A stretch of 64,000 bases of DNA. Source: Oegoconia quadripuncta. Its lineage: Eukaryota > Arthropoda > Insecta > Lepidoptera > Autostichidae. Below are positions 1-11,400 of this stretch, piece after piece. Numbering within the stretch: the first letter of the stretch is position 1; the number at the start of each line of letters is the position of its first letter. The notes below the pieces were generated by a model that saw only the letters and a program-made list of their open reading frames with translations, ran no database searches and was not told where the DNA came from. Location: NCBI GenBank assembly GCA_949316235.1, contig OX438760.1, positions 4,590,501 to 4,654,500 on the forward strand, read 5' to 3'. The translations under genes and the position numbers were made by a program.

Positions 1-3
1 TTC

Positions 4-335
4 TATTTTTTTTATGCACAGCGGGTTGGTACTTGACCTCAATCACACCTGATGTTAAGTGAAGATGAGGCCGAAGGTGGTTGGTAGCGTACTGACCCGG
101 AAACCCCATCTTATTTGGGGGACTAGCTATCTTATCTCTGACAACCGGAACACAACAATGCTATTAACATTGCTGTTTGGCGGCAGATTTAGATACGATG
201 GTGGTAGCTAGTAAGGCGGACATTTAATGTGCCACCAACCAAACCGACTACTAAATATGCACCCCGCTAGGGATCGAATCCGCGACCCCCGAATCGTAAA
301 TCCAATATTGTTTACATTGAGCCACGGAGGCGGTT
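4..335 (-). repeat. SINE-A copy 1 (tRNA-headed SINE, full length)
   Basis: SINE-A in sense reads cgcctccgtggctcaatgta (A-box-like), a ggttcgatcccc B box about 50 nt later, a body ending with catcaggtgtgattgaggtc and a short poly(A). This copy is on the minus strand with its T run at 6-13. The head resembles a tRNA and would give an internal RNA polymerase III promoter. Full-length copies are about 330 bp. Confidence 0.85.
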
Positions 336-748
336 ACTCACTATCATTTAGAAAATTTCATGCATATTACCCGTGCGACGCCTGGGTGGATCCCTAGTTA
401 AAAATATTTTATATCTACCTAGTTCTCATGCCTGCGTGATCCACAAAAGGATGAAATGCTATAGATACTTATAGATAAGTTTATTTGTACTAAAGTACCT
501 ATTGACGAAATTGGCTTATAGCCAATCCAGGGGTCTACATAGGTACGCGAGGAATTTGCTATATCGATTTCTTCTACATACAAGCTGGAAAGAAAGTACT
601 AAATGTAGAGCAAGAACCAATATTATAATTAGAAAACTCTAATAATCCGTAATATTCTTTTATTTTTATAAATAAGAAAAACTGCATGCAATATGATGCA
701 TATTTCATGCATGCAATATGCATGAAGTCGGCAAATTACGAAAAAAGA
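336..748. other. No gene seen
   Basis: AT-rich; a catgcaatatgcat-type near-palindrome at about 683-722 is the only structure noticed. Confidence 0.4.
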
Positions 749-838
749 TTTTTTTTTTATCCACAACGGGCTAGCACTTGACCTCAATCACACCTGACGT
801 TAAGTGAAGATGAGGCCGAAGGTGGTAGTGTATTGACC
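749..838 (-). repeat. SINE-A copy 2, 3' part, interrupted by a LINE
   Basis: Poly(T) at 749-758 and the caatcacacctgacgttaag block. It is cut at 838 by the LINE and resumes at 1936-1989 (cccggaaaccccatc and on to ttatctctgac). The tRNA-like head is missing. Confidence 0.8.
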
Positions 839-1437
839 TTGGTATTATTTTTGACCGAACTCTGTCATGGCGCCCCCAAGTGGCCGAAGTAAGTAAGAAG
901 ATTTTTTCTTCAGTCAAATCCCTCAATCGACTGCGTCATTTCCTACCCACTACCACCAAAATTGCGCTAGCAAAATCTCTTCTCCTGCCTATTCTGGACT
1001 ATGCTGACTGCTGCTATGTAGATGTGTCGGTTGAGCTGATGAATAAGCTCGAGCGATTGCAGAATGTTGCCATCAGGTTCATCTTTGGTCTTCGGAAGTA
1101 TGATCATGTCTCCGAATATCGCGCACAACTTAAGTGGCTCTCCGTTCGTCATCGTAGAGATGTTCACATTCTCTCCCTTCTATATTCAGCTTTGTTCAAT
1201 CCTACGACTCCACAATATCTAAAGCAACAGTTCCAATTCCTTTCCTCTACTCATAGTCTACCCTTGCGTTCCACTGACAACCTTCGTCTTTACGTCCCCA
1301 AAAATCTATCCAAATCTTATGGTCAATCTTTTACGCTACAAGCTGTACGCCTTTGGAACTCTCTTCCGGAGTCAATTCGCCGCGCTCCATCAATAAACGT
1401 CTTCAAAACGCAAGTCAAAGCGCACTTCCTTCAATAA
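839..1437 (+). pseudogene. LINE ORF2 C-terminal region (reverse transcriptase 3' part)
   Basis: The frame is open from the insertion point. It begins LGIIFDRTLSWRPQV, the post-RT thumb motif, continues with SLNRLRHFLP and LLLPILDYADCCY, then the HVSEYRAQLKWLSVRHRRD block, and ends with AVRLWNSLPESIRRA and a normal stop. No start codon or RT catalytic core is present because the 5' end was lost on insertion. There is no internal stop, so the piece is fairly young. Confidence 0.85.
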
Positions 1438-1935
1438 AAAAAAAATCATTGAAACTCCTCTTATCTTCTCCGTGGTTGTCAATATGATTTCTAAGTTATT
1501 TCTGAGCAGACAAATGGCATGTATTTTTATTTAATTATTATTATTTTTTATATATGTATATATATTTAATATTATATATTTATATATTTAATATATATAT
1601 ATGTATATATATAAATTTGTGTGTGTTATGTAGTCAATAATATATTATATGTTTAAGTGCAGTTAAATTATCTAGTTATAGTTGGTAGGCTTAGTTTATG
1701 TATTTTTATCTTTACGTTATATTTTTTACCAACTATAAAATATACCCGTATTGCTACTATTTGTGCAAACCTCACCTACTGGTAGCTTGTATCTTTACCC
1801 TAAGGTTTGCCTGGAAGAGATCGCTGTTAGCGATAAGGCCGCCTTTTTGTGCGATTAATGATGTACGCTGTATTCTTCATGTAGCTTTTGTTAATTGTGC
1901 AATAAAGAGTATTTGATTGATTGATTGATTGATTG
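839..1935 (+). mobile_element. 5'-truncated CR1/Daphne-like LINE nested in SINE-A
   Basis: Contains the 3' end of a LINE ORF2 (839-1437), an AT-rich 3' UTR with the phrase tgcctggaagagatcgct, an ATAAA-type end (gcaataaagagtatt) and a terminal (TTGA)n run. The short-repeat tail in place of poly(A) is typical of CR1/L2/Daphne-type LINEs. It interrupts SINE-A copy 2; the 7-bp sequence attgacc at 832-838 and 1936-1942 is the probable target duplication. Confidence 0.75.
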
Positions 1936-1989
1936 ATTGACCCGGAAACCCCATCTTATTTGGGGGACTGGCTATCTTATCTCTGACAC
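1936..1989 (-). repeat. SINE-A copy 2, continuation after the LINE
   Basis: The sequence attgacccggaaaccccatc continues exactly where 838 stopped, showing that the LINE inserted into an existing SINE. Confidence 0.8.
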
Positions 1990-2709
1990 TGCTTATAATA
2001 CTCAAACTAACATAGTGTAAAGGTAAAAACAATATAACTGTGTTTGTAGCGTTTATTTGTACTTCATAAAATTTAAACGCGTCATTGTACTTCATAAAAT
2101 TTACAAAAGTACGATAACTAACTTAAAATTAAGTACAACGGCGGAATTATCCCATGAAGGGATTTCTTCCAGACAACCTAGTCATTTGCCAAAGAACACG
2201 AGTCAATTACATATTTTGAAACTATGTTTATCAAGTGCATTCTCAAATTTTTGTGCAATAAAGTTTTATTTAAAAAAAGTAAATGCAGTAAAAAAGTGCA
2301 ACAACATCGTGTTTGTTGCAAATGTATTTTACATGAAGCTAAAAAAGATTTTTATCAATTCACACTCGAAAAGGGATATTTTGATCACCGATTACAGTGA
2401 ATAAAACTCTTTTTTTTTTCACTGAGTAAGAGAGTACCTACATTTTGAATTTGGAACAAGTACGAATTATTCCAATTACGTAGTACAAAATAAATAAAAC
2501 GTGCTGAATGTACTGGCTGGTTCGAATAGCCCAATTCAAATTTACTTAACTACTATTTATTTTCGTAGTCAATAATAAACGGAACTATATAATATCTCGT
2601 GAAAAAATAATTCATTTCGGTTCTTCGTATGTGTCGAAGAATATTCAATTCATTTTACTGGCTAAATAAAGGGATTTTTTCTTTTTTACTGGTTTCTGTA
2701 GTAACATAG
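1990..2709. other. No gene seen
   Basis: AT-rich, with a chance 115-codon open frame at 2057-2404 rich in Lys, Phe and Asn and lacking any recognisable domain. Confidence 0.4.
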
Positions 2710-2984
2710 TATATACAGGGTGTAACGGTTAAGTGTAGTCATATTTTAAGGGCTTGTTCTACCCATCAATACGAACAACTTTTACTATGGGGGCAACTTC
2801 GAAATCGCGAAAAAAAAATCAGCTGTTTCATACATTGCATCGGGAGGTTATTGAAATTTTCTATGGAACAGCTCATTTTTTTTTCGCGATTTCGAAGTTG
2901 CCCCCATAGTAAAAGTTGTTCGTATTGATGGGTAGAACAAGCCCTTAAAATATGACTACACTTAACCGTTACACGGTGTATATA
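2710..2984. mobile_element. Fold-back MITE, 118-bp arms
   Basis: Arms 2710-2827 and 2867-2984 are reverse complements at equal spacing throughout, with only a few mismatches (including gg/cc at the third terminal step). The loop is 39 nt. The ends carry tatataca..gtgtaacgg, similar to other short elements in the window that begin tatacaggg. There is no coding sequence. It would form a hairpin of more than 100 bp in RNA. Confidence 0.85.
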
Positions 2985-3219
2985 GTATTTATTATAATAT
3001 TTTAGGTAACTAAATTGATTGTATCATCAATTTAGTTACCTTTTTTTGATTAAAAATTTCTCGCAATTCGCCAATTTGGCAGGTCGTCGATATTCCGGAT
3101 GCCCCGCAGAGTCATTCGACGCGGTCTAGCCAGATGCTGTATCAGGGAGGGCGCTATTCCTTAAAGCATTAAGAGGTCACATCACATGTTTTGAATACAA
3201 ACACTCTTTTTTCTGATGG

Positions 3220-4070
3220 CTTAAAAAAAGTATATCATCTGCAGAGGCTGAGCTAGTTCAGATTGACTTGAAAAACGTTAAGAACTGGTGTAAGAATAAT
3301 AATAAAGCATGCCAGCTTCTCAACAATAAGTGTTATCATATTGAAAATACCAGTAAGTTAGCACTACTGGCTGCCGCCTATAGACTTGATTGTACAATTT
3401 TGTAGGAGCTGGATGAAAGTTAGGATTTGGGTATAATTTTAGATACAAAACTACAGTTTACTGTCCATATTAATGCAATTGTGCCAAGATGGTCGAAAAT
3501 ACTTGGCTTCTTGAACCGCAATACTAAAGGATTTTTATACAAAATTATGCTATCCATTGCTGCATAGTAATCTTGACTTGCCTCCGTGGTCTGTGGAACA
3601 CTCAATATAGTGTACACTCTCAGGGCATCGAAACTATTCAGTTTTCGTTCATAGTGTCCTCCGGAGTGACACAAAGGACACCATAATTGCACCCGATTAG
3701 ACTTTTTAAAAATGGACTCACTACGTAATCACCATTTGCTAATTGACATGGCATTCCTACATCAGATTCCTGATAGTAACATTGACTGTGATAATGTACT
3801 TGGTCCCGCAGACTTCATAGATAATCTTTATCTCCTAATCCGTTGCAAGTTGCACATAATTAGTAATACGTAGTCTATCCACCATTTTAGTTAGGAATAC
3901 CTACACCACATTCTGCTTGCGACAAAATTAAGTTAATATAATCATGAAACTGCTGATGGGGTTTATAGGACCCCACCTCGTACAGATACGGTTAAAAGAA
4001 TTAAATTGTGGATTCCTTATCACTTTCCTAGGACTCCCATTACTAGACTGCTGCATATACTAATATCTTG
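3220..4070 (+). pseudogene. Decayed LINE ORF2 C-terminal region
   Basis: The plus strand reads, with several stops, AEAELVQIDLKNVKNWC, then DLGIILDTKLQFTVHI, ILGFLNRNTKGF and a TDTVKRIKLWIP-like end. These match the order of thumb and C-terminal motifs of Jockey/CR1-type LINE ORF2 proteins. In-frame stops occur near 3403, 3424, 3567 and later, so this is an old relic. Its 5' and 3' ends could not be fixed. Confidence 0.6.
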
Positions 4071-4494
4071 AATAAACGACCTACGTCACTCTCCACTCCC
4101 GCGGCTGAATTGAACTATCTGAATACGAGGCTATATCGTGAATTTAATTATCTGAAATCCCACAAAATGATATCTTTTACGATTCGTTAGTTATATTGTG
4201 TCAAATGTCGCACCTCCGCAAATGCACTAAGCCCGGCCCTGTGTCAAGTCAATCTGACCTCGGTCGATATCCAGTTCAATCAATCACCCGCTTAGCTCGC
4301 TACACGCTGAATATTTTGGAGCGAAGAATGTATTTGCCTACAGTATTTGTGTAACAGCTATGGTTTGTGTTATTTTCGCACTAGACCTACAAATAAGTTA
4401 ACAAGTTTGATTCTAGCTTTGGTCCTTCTATGGCCATTACATCCACACTAATATTTGAAAAAAAAATAGCTTTGTAAAGTAACTCCAGGGAAAG

Positions 4495-4700
4495 TATTAA
4501 GTATCAAAATCAAAACCAAAATCAAAAAAATATTTAATTCGTAGGATAAAAATTATCACTTGAAAACGTCATTTTATCTTATTATTAAAGTTTTTGACGT
4601 TATTGCTCATTCACAAAGCTGATTCCCCAGAGAAGAACGAGCAAGAACCTCAAGGGTTGCCCTTTTAAATAAGTTTGGGTTACAATTATATTATATTGTA
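4495..4700. repeat. Dispersed repeat K (gagaagaacgagcaagaac block)
   Basis: ccagagaagaacgagcaaga, gggttgcccttttaaataag. Similar blocks: 23965-24085 (opposite strand), 35868-36010 and 44745-44860. Probably a LINE or SINE 3' region. Confidence 0.5.
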
Positions 4701-4892
4701 TAATTAGACTGAATATCGCCGAGCGGTCTATGTCCATGCTTGCTTATCATCCAGACAGTCAAAAATTTTATAATAGCCTTTGGTAAATAATGTCTGTTTT
4801 ATGATGTATTTGAATTTAATTATAGGTAGTAATCCTGGAAAAGCTGGGTAGCTTAAGTCCAATTAGGTTCTCCAGTAGTCATCGTCATCTTT

Positions 4893-5110
4893 TTGCCCTG
4901 GTTCCAATTTACTTGTATTATGGATACCAGATGGTTGATATACTACACAAACACATTTTCGGTAAATAAAGACATATACGAATAAATAAAAAACATCCAT
5001 AACTCGGGTACACATGTCCGGATTCATCATACAAACATATATCCCTGGCAGGATCCGAACCCGTGACCTCTTGGTATAGCGGTCAGAGTTTCTAATCGCT
5101 ACACCAAGTG
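4893..5110 (-). repeat. SINE-B copy (tRNA-headed, gtttgtatgatgaat body)
   Basis: In sense (minus strand) it reads agtcacttggtgtagcgatt (A-box-like), then cacgggttcggatcc (B box), then tgtttgtatgatgaatccgg. This is the subfamily with a pacatgtgtacccgag-type body that was later the target of the R1-clade element elsewhere. Confidence 0.75.
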
Positions 5111-5524
5111 ACTGTAGTGATTTGAAGATTAGATTAGAATGGGAATTTTCTGGTAGTATGTTAGTGTTAAATGTATGTCTGCTGTGTATATCGGTCGGCC
5201 TTAATCCAGGTTAAAGTGTGTGTATAATGTAATTTCCAAATAGAAGTGGTTAAAAAACATTCGAAAATTGATTACCTACCCTTAAAGTACCAGAAATCGA
5301 AACAAGTATTATAAAAAGTAATCTAAAATGGTTCTAGTGCCAAAGCATGCGTAAATCCAAAACGCCTTAGGGAGTCTTCGCATAAAAGAACCGATTACGC
5401 TACGAGAGGATTTCTCGATCGATTTCACAATGTATTTCCGTCACAGACCTGCGACACTAGAAGTGGTTTCGGATATTCCTTACTTACGGTTTTACTAATC
5501 CACAATTATTTATTTAACAATGCC

Positions 5525-5655
5525 AGTATACAACTGAATCCTACAACCTTGGGATCTTCAAGAGCAGAGTGAAAAGGCATTTACTGGGATCGCGTGCTTC
5601 ATCTTCGACCACATCGTCACTTTCCATCAGGTGAGATTGTGGTCAAACGCGAATC
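5525..5655 (+). pseudogene. LINE ORF2 last ~30 codons, fragment
   Basis: Reads TTESYNLGIFKSRVKRHLLG near 5531-5592, a very common ending of insect LINE ORF2 proteins, then sequence reminiscent of SINE tails (catcaggtgagattgtggtc). Only the tail is recognisable. Confidence 0.45.
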
Positions 5656-6756
5656 TAGTCAATCATAAAAAAAATAAAAAATACAGTAGTAGCACTTTCA
5701 TCTTAAACCCCTTTACAGCAGCTACTAGATTTAAGGAAATTGACACGTTTACAGTAAGCACTAGCTTTATGGAAGTTGACAATGACCATTTACAGCAGCT
5801 AGTAGCTTTAAAGACATTGACAATGCCCATATACAGCAATGAAACGCATAGTTTGAAGGTCAGCAATATAATAAAAGAAAATCTAAAAAAGTATGAAGAC
5901 AGACAGACAGATAGAAAAGTATAAATATAAAAGCCAAAGAATCGCTGGGCAAAACTGCTGCTGAAGCGAATAGAAGGGCAGATATTATTAAAGCGACGTT
6001 TGTTCTTGAGGGATTCAGTTGTCATATCTAGTTACGTCTTACTTGCGTGTCTTGTGTACCTACTATCGTTCCAGATTCCACATGCAATAACCATCGCATC
6101 CATATTGAAGCATGTTTAACATATTTTTAGCATGCATTGAAAATACTGAACTTTGCAATATTGTCAAGTTACAAGTAACAAAATATTGTTTTTAAACAAC
6201 CTAGGGATGAAACGATTCGGATATTACGATAAGCGATAATTCGCAACAATACAACGAATTAACTATTTATTAATTGAATGAAAAGTTTATCGAAGTTGAC
6301 TCACGTTTTTATTTAAAAAACAAGTATCCATAATATTCCTAGCTTCGCTGCCTCAAATAAGTAGGCAACACCAGTCACTTACACCACCATTTGTAGGTAG
6401 GTAGTCTGAAACAAAGTAACCTTATACAGTCCTGCATAATACAAATTAAGTTTTCTTAGGAAATCGTTGACGTTTTTGGATAATTTTACAGTAATTACTG
6501 AGTACAATAATATACCAAAAGTACTATTGAAAAATATTCATCATTTTCTGAGAAAATTTAGATTGTAATATGCCGGGCTGTATATGTTTATCTGTTTCAG
6601 ACTGTACCACCGGTGCGTGTCCTCTGACAGTCGTCAGCTATCTGAATCTGTATTTATACGTGCACGTCTTATAAGTAGTCTTACCCTTTCAATGTGCCTA
6701 CGTACAGGCAGCTGCAGAGATATATGACCCCCTATTCACAGATGACTGTATGACTG
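5656..6756. other. No gene seen
   Basis: Contains short internal near-repeats of the form tttacagcagctagtagctt (5712-5850) and a cagacagacag run at 5900-5915; otherwise unremarkable AT-rich DNA. Confidence 0.4.
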
Positions 6757-6993
6757 TACTAGCTTTCCGCCCTCGCTTCGCCTGCGTGCAATAACTTTAT
6801 CGCAGAAATTTGTTTATCCCGCGGGAACTACTCACTTTATCGGGATAAAAAGTATCCTATGTTTTAATCCAAGGTATGTTCTACCTATATACCAAATATC
6901 ATCGAAATCCGTTCATCCTTTTCGCCGTGATTGAGCTACAAAACAAACAAATAAATAAACATCCAAACTTTCGCATTTATTATGTTAGCTAGA
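6757..6993 (+). repeat. SINE/RTE-related repeat (ctagctttccgccc...tttcgcatttat)
   Basis: Starts actagctttccgccctcgct, contains cccgcgggaactac and ends ctttcgcatttattatgtta, a layout known from Metulj-like lepidopteran SINEs. Relatives: 18650-18887, 40950-41142, 44348-44553, 54842-54992 and 56500-56714. Confidence 0.65.
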
Positions 6994-7396
6994 TGTACAG
7001 GAGGTCGTGTTTCTCAGCATGAGTAGGCGGATGTAGTAGAGCTCGGCATTGACCTATGTCGCTAATTTATCGGTTGCAAAGTCATGTTATATTATTAAAA
7101 CCTGTTATTATAACATTAAATTACATATTTATGCGTCATGCAAATACAATATTCCGCAATACCTCTTGAATACGTTCACGTTCACGTAAGTAGCTTCTCC
7201 AAACCTCATAAAGGGGAAAAATTACTTTGCCCCCGAGGCTTTTACAGGGCTGTCAACCAAATGAAGAGGCAATTTACTAGATTGACTTAGTGACTTTGTG
7301 CAAACGACTGACATGAATATCTAGTTTATTTTAATATCTTTTATTTAAATTATATGTGTCACAGTTGTAAAACTTCATAGAGTTTGACCTTTAGTA

Positions 7397-7465
7397 CAGT
7401 GCAGTGCAGTGCAGGACAGGACAGGACAGCACAGCACAGCTCAGTACAGTATAGTACAGTACAAT
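7397..7465. repeat. Mixed pentamer tandem repeat
   Basis: Runs of cagtg, cagga, cagca and cagta pentamers one after another, an interrupted 5-bp satellite. Confidence 0.8.
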
Positions 7466-8455
7466 ATAATATTATTTATTGGGTCACAAAGGTATCCAGA
7501 AATTATAAACTTTTATAACAAATATGAGTCAGTACAATTCACAAACTATCACTATAACAATATGACTATAACTGCATCTGGTTTACTTTCTGTAGAAAAA
7601 TATGAAATATATAGACAACAAGGTGGTTAGGGAAATTCGATGTGCAATGGAACAATATTGACGTCAACAGGCTGATTGCCTTTAAAGATTCGGCCTAAGT
7701 AGAAAAAAGGCTGTCGCTGATCATAAACGTTTACTCACCCTAGTTATTACAGACTATTCTGTGTGTAGGGCACGCATGGAGGCACAGGAAACGGCTGCAC
7801 ATATCCTTCTAGTGTGTACCAGTGTGGTCGTGCTCCGAAGCCATCATCCACATTGCTAGGCTTAGGCTTCTTGGTTGGCTTGGTTAGCAGGAGTGAAGTT
7901 CCAACCGCTCAACGCAAAATAGATGCAACTAGGATGTTGTGCTACTTAAAATATCTTACTTACTTCACCTCACCTCAACTCTCCTCATCTTATATATTTT
8001 TTATTTTTTTATGATTGACTGGATTATTATCAGTAAAGATTGTAAAAATAAAATAAAAGGTTCATATCTTCGAAATATTATGCAATTGACATCAAGCATG
8101 GCTATTACTATCTGACAAAATCAGCGTTCGAAATTTAAAAAAAGTTTTCAAAACGGGTTCGCCGTTTTGGCGCTGTATGTCACTGGCAGGCGCTGGCGCT
8201 ACAATCTTTTGAGGGTTAAAAATATTGTGTTATGTGAATTTGACAACCCTACCTAGGCAAAGCGGGAGGCAAGCAAATTTGTTCGATTCCTCGCCGCAGC
8301 TAATACTGTTGTTTACATTGTGTAAACAAAACTATGCCCGAAGAGGGAAGTTTGCACAAAAGAATTGTACAATTAAATAATTGCTACATATGAAATCTGA
8401 ATTGTATATATTTTATCGACTGACAACGTCAACACAACCGTCACACCAAAACCCC
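7466..8455. other. No gene seen
   Basis: AT-rich; no repeat family recognised with confidence. Confidence 0.35.
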
Positions 8456-8472
8456 GAGAAAAGAGGTATACA

Positions 8473-9111
8473 TCAGTCCTCCGCCGCAATCCGAGGAGCA
8501 CGGAGGATCTGATCAACGTGGCGCCGCCAGACCTCGCCCCGGTCCGTCAGTACATCGTAATGAAGCATTCCGAAGCGACGGGTGATTGTGCCAAATCGCC
8601 ATTTCTCTCCAGGTGTGGCATAAACACGCACTTGAACCCGGTCTCCCTCTTTAAATTGCTTCGTCACAGCACCCACGGGTACCCGTCGAGCTACGTTGGA
8701 GCCGGGCCGGTGACCGCACATGACATGTAATGTTGTACGAACTTCTCGACCAAACATTAGTTCATAAGGAGTGTAGCCCTTGGAAGTCGGGGTGCGTCGA
8801 TGGACGTTCTTGAAAATGAGAATTTTATCCATTAAGTTGCCAGGTTGAACAGCCATAGAGTGTAATGATTTTTTAACTGTCTGTACGACACGTTCAGCTT
8901 GCCCGTTCGTAGCTGGATGGTACGGTGCGCTTGTTCTGTGTACAACGCCTTGTTCGTGAAGGAAGTGTTCAAATTCCGCCGACACAAATTGCCGACCGTT
9001 GTCAGAGACAAGAAGGTTTGGAATCCCGAAGGTGCAGAACATCTCTCGTAATTTATTAATACACCAACTGCTAGTTGTAGTTCTGGTAGGAATAACTATG
9101 GAGTTTAACAC
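8473..9111 (-). pseudogene. Ty3/gypsy integrase, C-terminal two thirds (inverted piece)
   Basis: On the minus strand the frame gives the integrase core from VIPTRTTTSSW through VSDNGRQF (second acidic residue), YHPATNGQAERVV (catalytic Glu) and the C-terminal domain with FKEGDRVQVRVYA, ending after RHVDQILRAP. The N-terminal zinc domain and first catalytic Asp are missing. The 440 bp at 8658-9097 are the reverse complement of 9479-9918. This piece extends about 60 residues further toward the C terminus than the forward copy. Confidence 0.88.
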
Positions 9112-9114
9112 GAC

Positions 9115-9926
9115 ACGGCTTCAAAGATAATGAATTAACCCTACAAGATGCGTGTATACTCAAAGGCATACGGGTTATGATACCCTACAGTCTTCGTCGG
9201 TTGGTATTAGCCGAACTTCATGCGGGACACATTGGTATCGTGAAAATGAAACTACTTGCGCGAAGTTACGTATATTGGAAGGGAATCGACAAAGACATAG
9301 AGAATGAGGTTTCTTCATGCCGACACTGCAGATTACACCAAAACAACGCCCCGAAGGTTCCCATACACCACTGGGAAGAACCGGGAGGGCCATGGCAAAG
9401 AATACATATTGATTTCGCTGGGCCAATTGCAGGCCACCAACTATTAATCATTGTCGACGCCTATACCAAATGGGTGGAAGTTATTCCTACCAGAACTACA
9501 ACTAGCAGTTGGTGTATTAATAAATTACGAGAGATGTTCTGCACCTTCGGGATTCCAAACCTTCTTGTCTCTGACAACGGTCGGCAATTTGTGTCGGCGG
9601 AATTTGAACACTTCCTTCACGAACAAGGCGTTGTACACAGAACAAGCGCACCGTACCATCCAGCTACGAACGGGCAAGCTGAACGTGTCGTACAGACAGT
9701 TAAAAAATCATTACACTCTATGGCTGTTCAACCTGGCAACTTAATGGATAAAATTCTCATTTTCAAGAACGTCCATCGACGCACCCCGACTTCCAAGGGC
9801 TACACTCCTTATGAACTAATGTTTGGTCGAGAAGTTCGTACAACATTACATGTCATGTGCGGTCACCGGCCCGGCTCCAACGTAGCTCGACGGGTACCCG
9901 TGGGTGCTGTGACGAAGCTCGTTTAA
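9115..9926 (+). pseudogene. Ty3/gypsy integrase, N-terminal and core part (forward piece)
   Basis: The frame opens with GFKDNELTLQDACILKGIRV (the linker usual before gypsy integrases). The H2C2 zinc domain follows (HAGH, then CRHC about 30 residues later), then the DDE core: first Asp in HIDFAGP, second in VSDNGRQF, Glu in NGQAERVV. It is cut after AVTK, where the sequence jumps back to the start of the same piece at 9921. No LTR or start codon context is seen. Confidence 0.88.
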
Positions 9927-10122
9927 CACGACACGGCTTCAAAGATAATGAATTAACCCTACAAGATGCGTGTATACTCAAAGGCATACGGGTTATGATA
10001 CCCTACAGTCTTCGTCGGTTGGTATTAGCCGAACTTCATGCGGGACACATTGGTATCGTGAAAATGAAACTACTTGCGCGAAGTTACGTATATTGGAAGG
10101 GAATCGACAAAGACATAGAGAA
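9921..10122 (+). repeat. Direct repeat of the integrase 5' segment
   Basis: 202 bp matching 9103-9304 (gtttaacacgacacggcttc through catagagaa). After it the sequence enters the right 20-bp flanking repeat. Confidence 0.92.
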
Positions 10123-10324
10123 AAGAGGTATACATCAAGAATTATTTTGTTAAACTTCTGACTTGATTAGTGTAATATTTATTTATTTAATCAATCGCAC
10201 GAATAAATCAGCCAGTGATTAAATTGCTTTCTTATTTCATTCTTTGGGTTATGTAGCAACACAATAATTGAACACAATATGTATATGGATATATATTATT
10301 ATATTTTTTTCTAATTATTTAGTT

Positions 10325-10512
10325 ATTAATACAGACATGTGTTCCCGAGTTATGGACGTTTTTTCATTTATATATGTATTTATTTACAAAAAAAAATGTA
10401 TTTGTGTAGTTTATCAACCATCTGGTATCTATAATACAAGCCTAGTTTCTTAGTGTGGAACTAGATGACGCTGTGTGTATGTGCAAAGATATTTATTATT
10501 ATTATTACTGTG
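10325..10512 (+). repeat. SINE-B copy, uninterrupted relative of the R1 target
   Basis: Reads gttcccgagttatggacgtt, later gtagtttatcaaccatctgg and ataatacaagcctagtttct without interruption. It documents the empty-site sequence of the insertion at 56946/63559. The tRNA-like head is missing; a (TTA)n tail ends it. Confidence 0.82.
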
Positions 10513-11164
10513 CTTCATCACCTAGTGACCAATCGCGCTATTTTACAATGGTTTTACCGTTCGAACGGAACGTTTTTGGTTTAGCTGAAGTAAAAAATGG
10601 TATCGCGCTATTTTTTTTGAACGATTATATCGTTGAGGTTGCCAAAGTAAAGCTAAACCCAAAATGTTTAGAGCTAACCACGAGTATAAAAAAAAACTAG
10701 GTTCCGGGTGAGCGCGCATTACTCGGCCTACTTCACTTAACATCAGGTGTGATCATTTCAATCGGAGACCAAGCCAAATGTTAAATAAAATATAGTGGCC
10801 GTATACAATAATACATATATGTATAAGTAGGTACAGTCTAATGTTTAAGTGGAGAAAACATTTGGTACATATTTACAAAAACGAAATAGTAAATGCACAT
10901 TTACAAATTACATATACATAAGTATGTCGTCAGAAACGATAGCAATGTCCTATTGTTATACCCCGTGAACGTCTCTCGTCTAAATCCCGGACCCGGGATT
11001 ACAAGTCCCAGACGCGGCACATCGCTCAACGTCGAGGGTCGAGCTTAAAAACTCGTTTCACTTAGCTATGGCACAGAGCACATTCGTGTAACAGTAATAC
11101 ATTTCAAAACAAACCCATGACGGAATAAAAATTGGGGGTCAGGCATAATATTAGTTTTACCTGA
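10513..11164. other. No gene seen
   Basis: A small SINE-A tail fragment at about 10728-10765 (cacttaacatcaggtgtgat) and a GC-richer patch at 10985-11050; nothing else. Confidence 0.35.
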
Positions 11165-11400
11165 CTGCCAAAGGAAGAATGTTTTTCTAGTGTGTATATG
11201 AATGTATTTATGTGTGTGTGTATGTATGTATGTCCGTTCCTTTGGCGCATCCTGTAGCCTAAACGACTTGACCGATTTCGAAGTGCATGGTATCGTTAAA
11301 TTGGTGTTGATAATCGGAGTGTCATCGGATACATTTTATGGTAAAAAAATCCGCACTATACTAAAAATGCCGTCCGGTTTTTTGGTTTTGAAACACTTAA
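11165..11400. repeat. Dispersed repeat H (tgtagcctaaacgacttgac block)
   Basis: aatgtttttctagtgtgtat, tgtgtgtgtatg run, cctgtagcctaaacgacttg, ggatacattttatgg. A relative is at about 28680-28990; this is a widespread lepidopteran repeat type of uncertain class. Confidence 0.6.

Larger units (their letters stand above)
8456..10137. mobile_element. Rearranged Ty3/gypsy integrase insertion bounded by 20-bp direct repeats
   Basis: Three pieces of one Ty3/gypsy-type pol integrase are joined here. They are an inverted 3' piece (8476-9100), a forward 5'-to-middle piece (9103-9920), and a second forward copy of the first 202 bp (9921-10122). The whole is bracketed by identical 20-bp sequences gagaaaagaggtatacatca at 8456-8475 and 10118-10137. 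Overlapping parts appear identical by eye. No LTR, gag, protease or RT is present. This is a scrambled fragment, not a simple solo element. Confidence 0.8.

Noticed and set aside
5663..6025. 120-codon minus-strand frame
   Set aside because: Phe/Leu/Ser-rich, typical of translated AT-rich DNA, overlapping another chance frame, with no motif.
8456..10137. Complete LTR retrotransposon
   Set aside because: No long terminal repeats, primer-binding site, gag, protease or RT were found; only integrase pieces.
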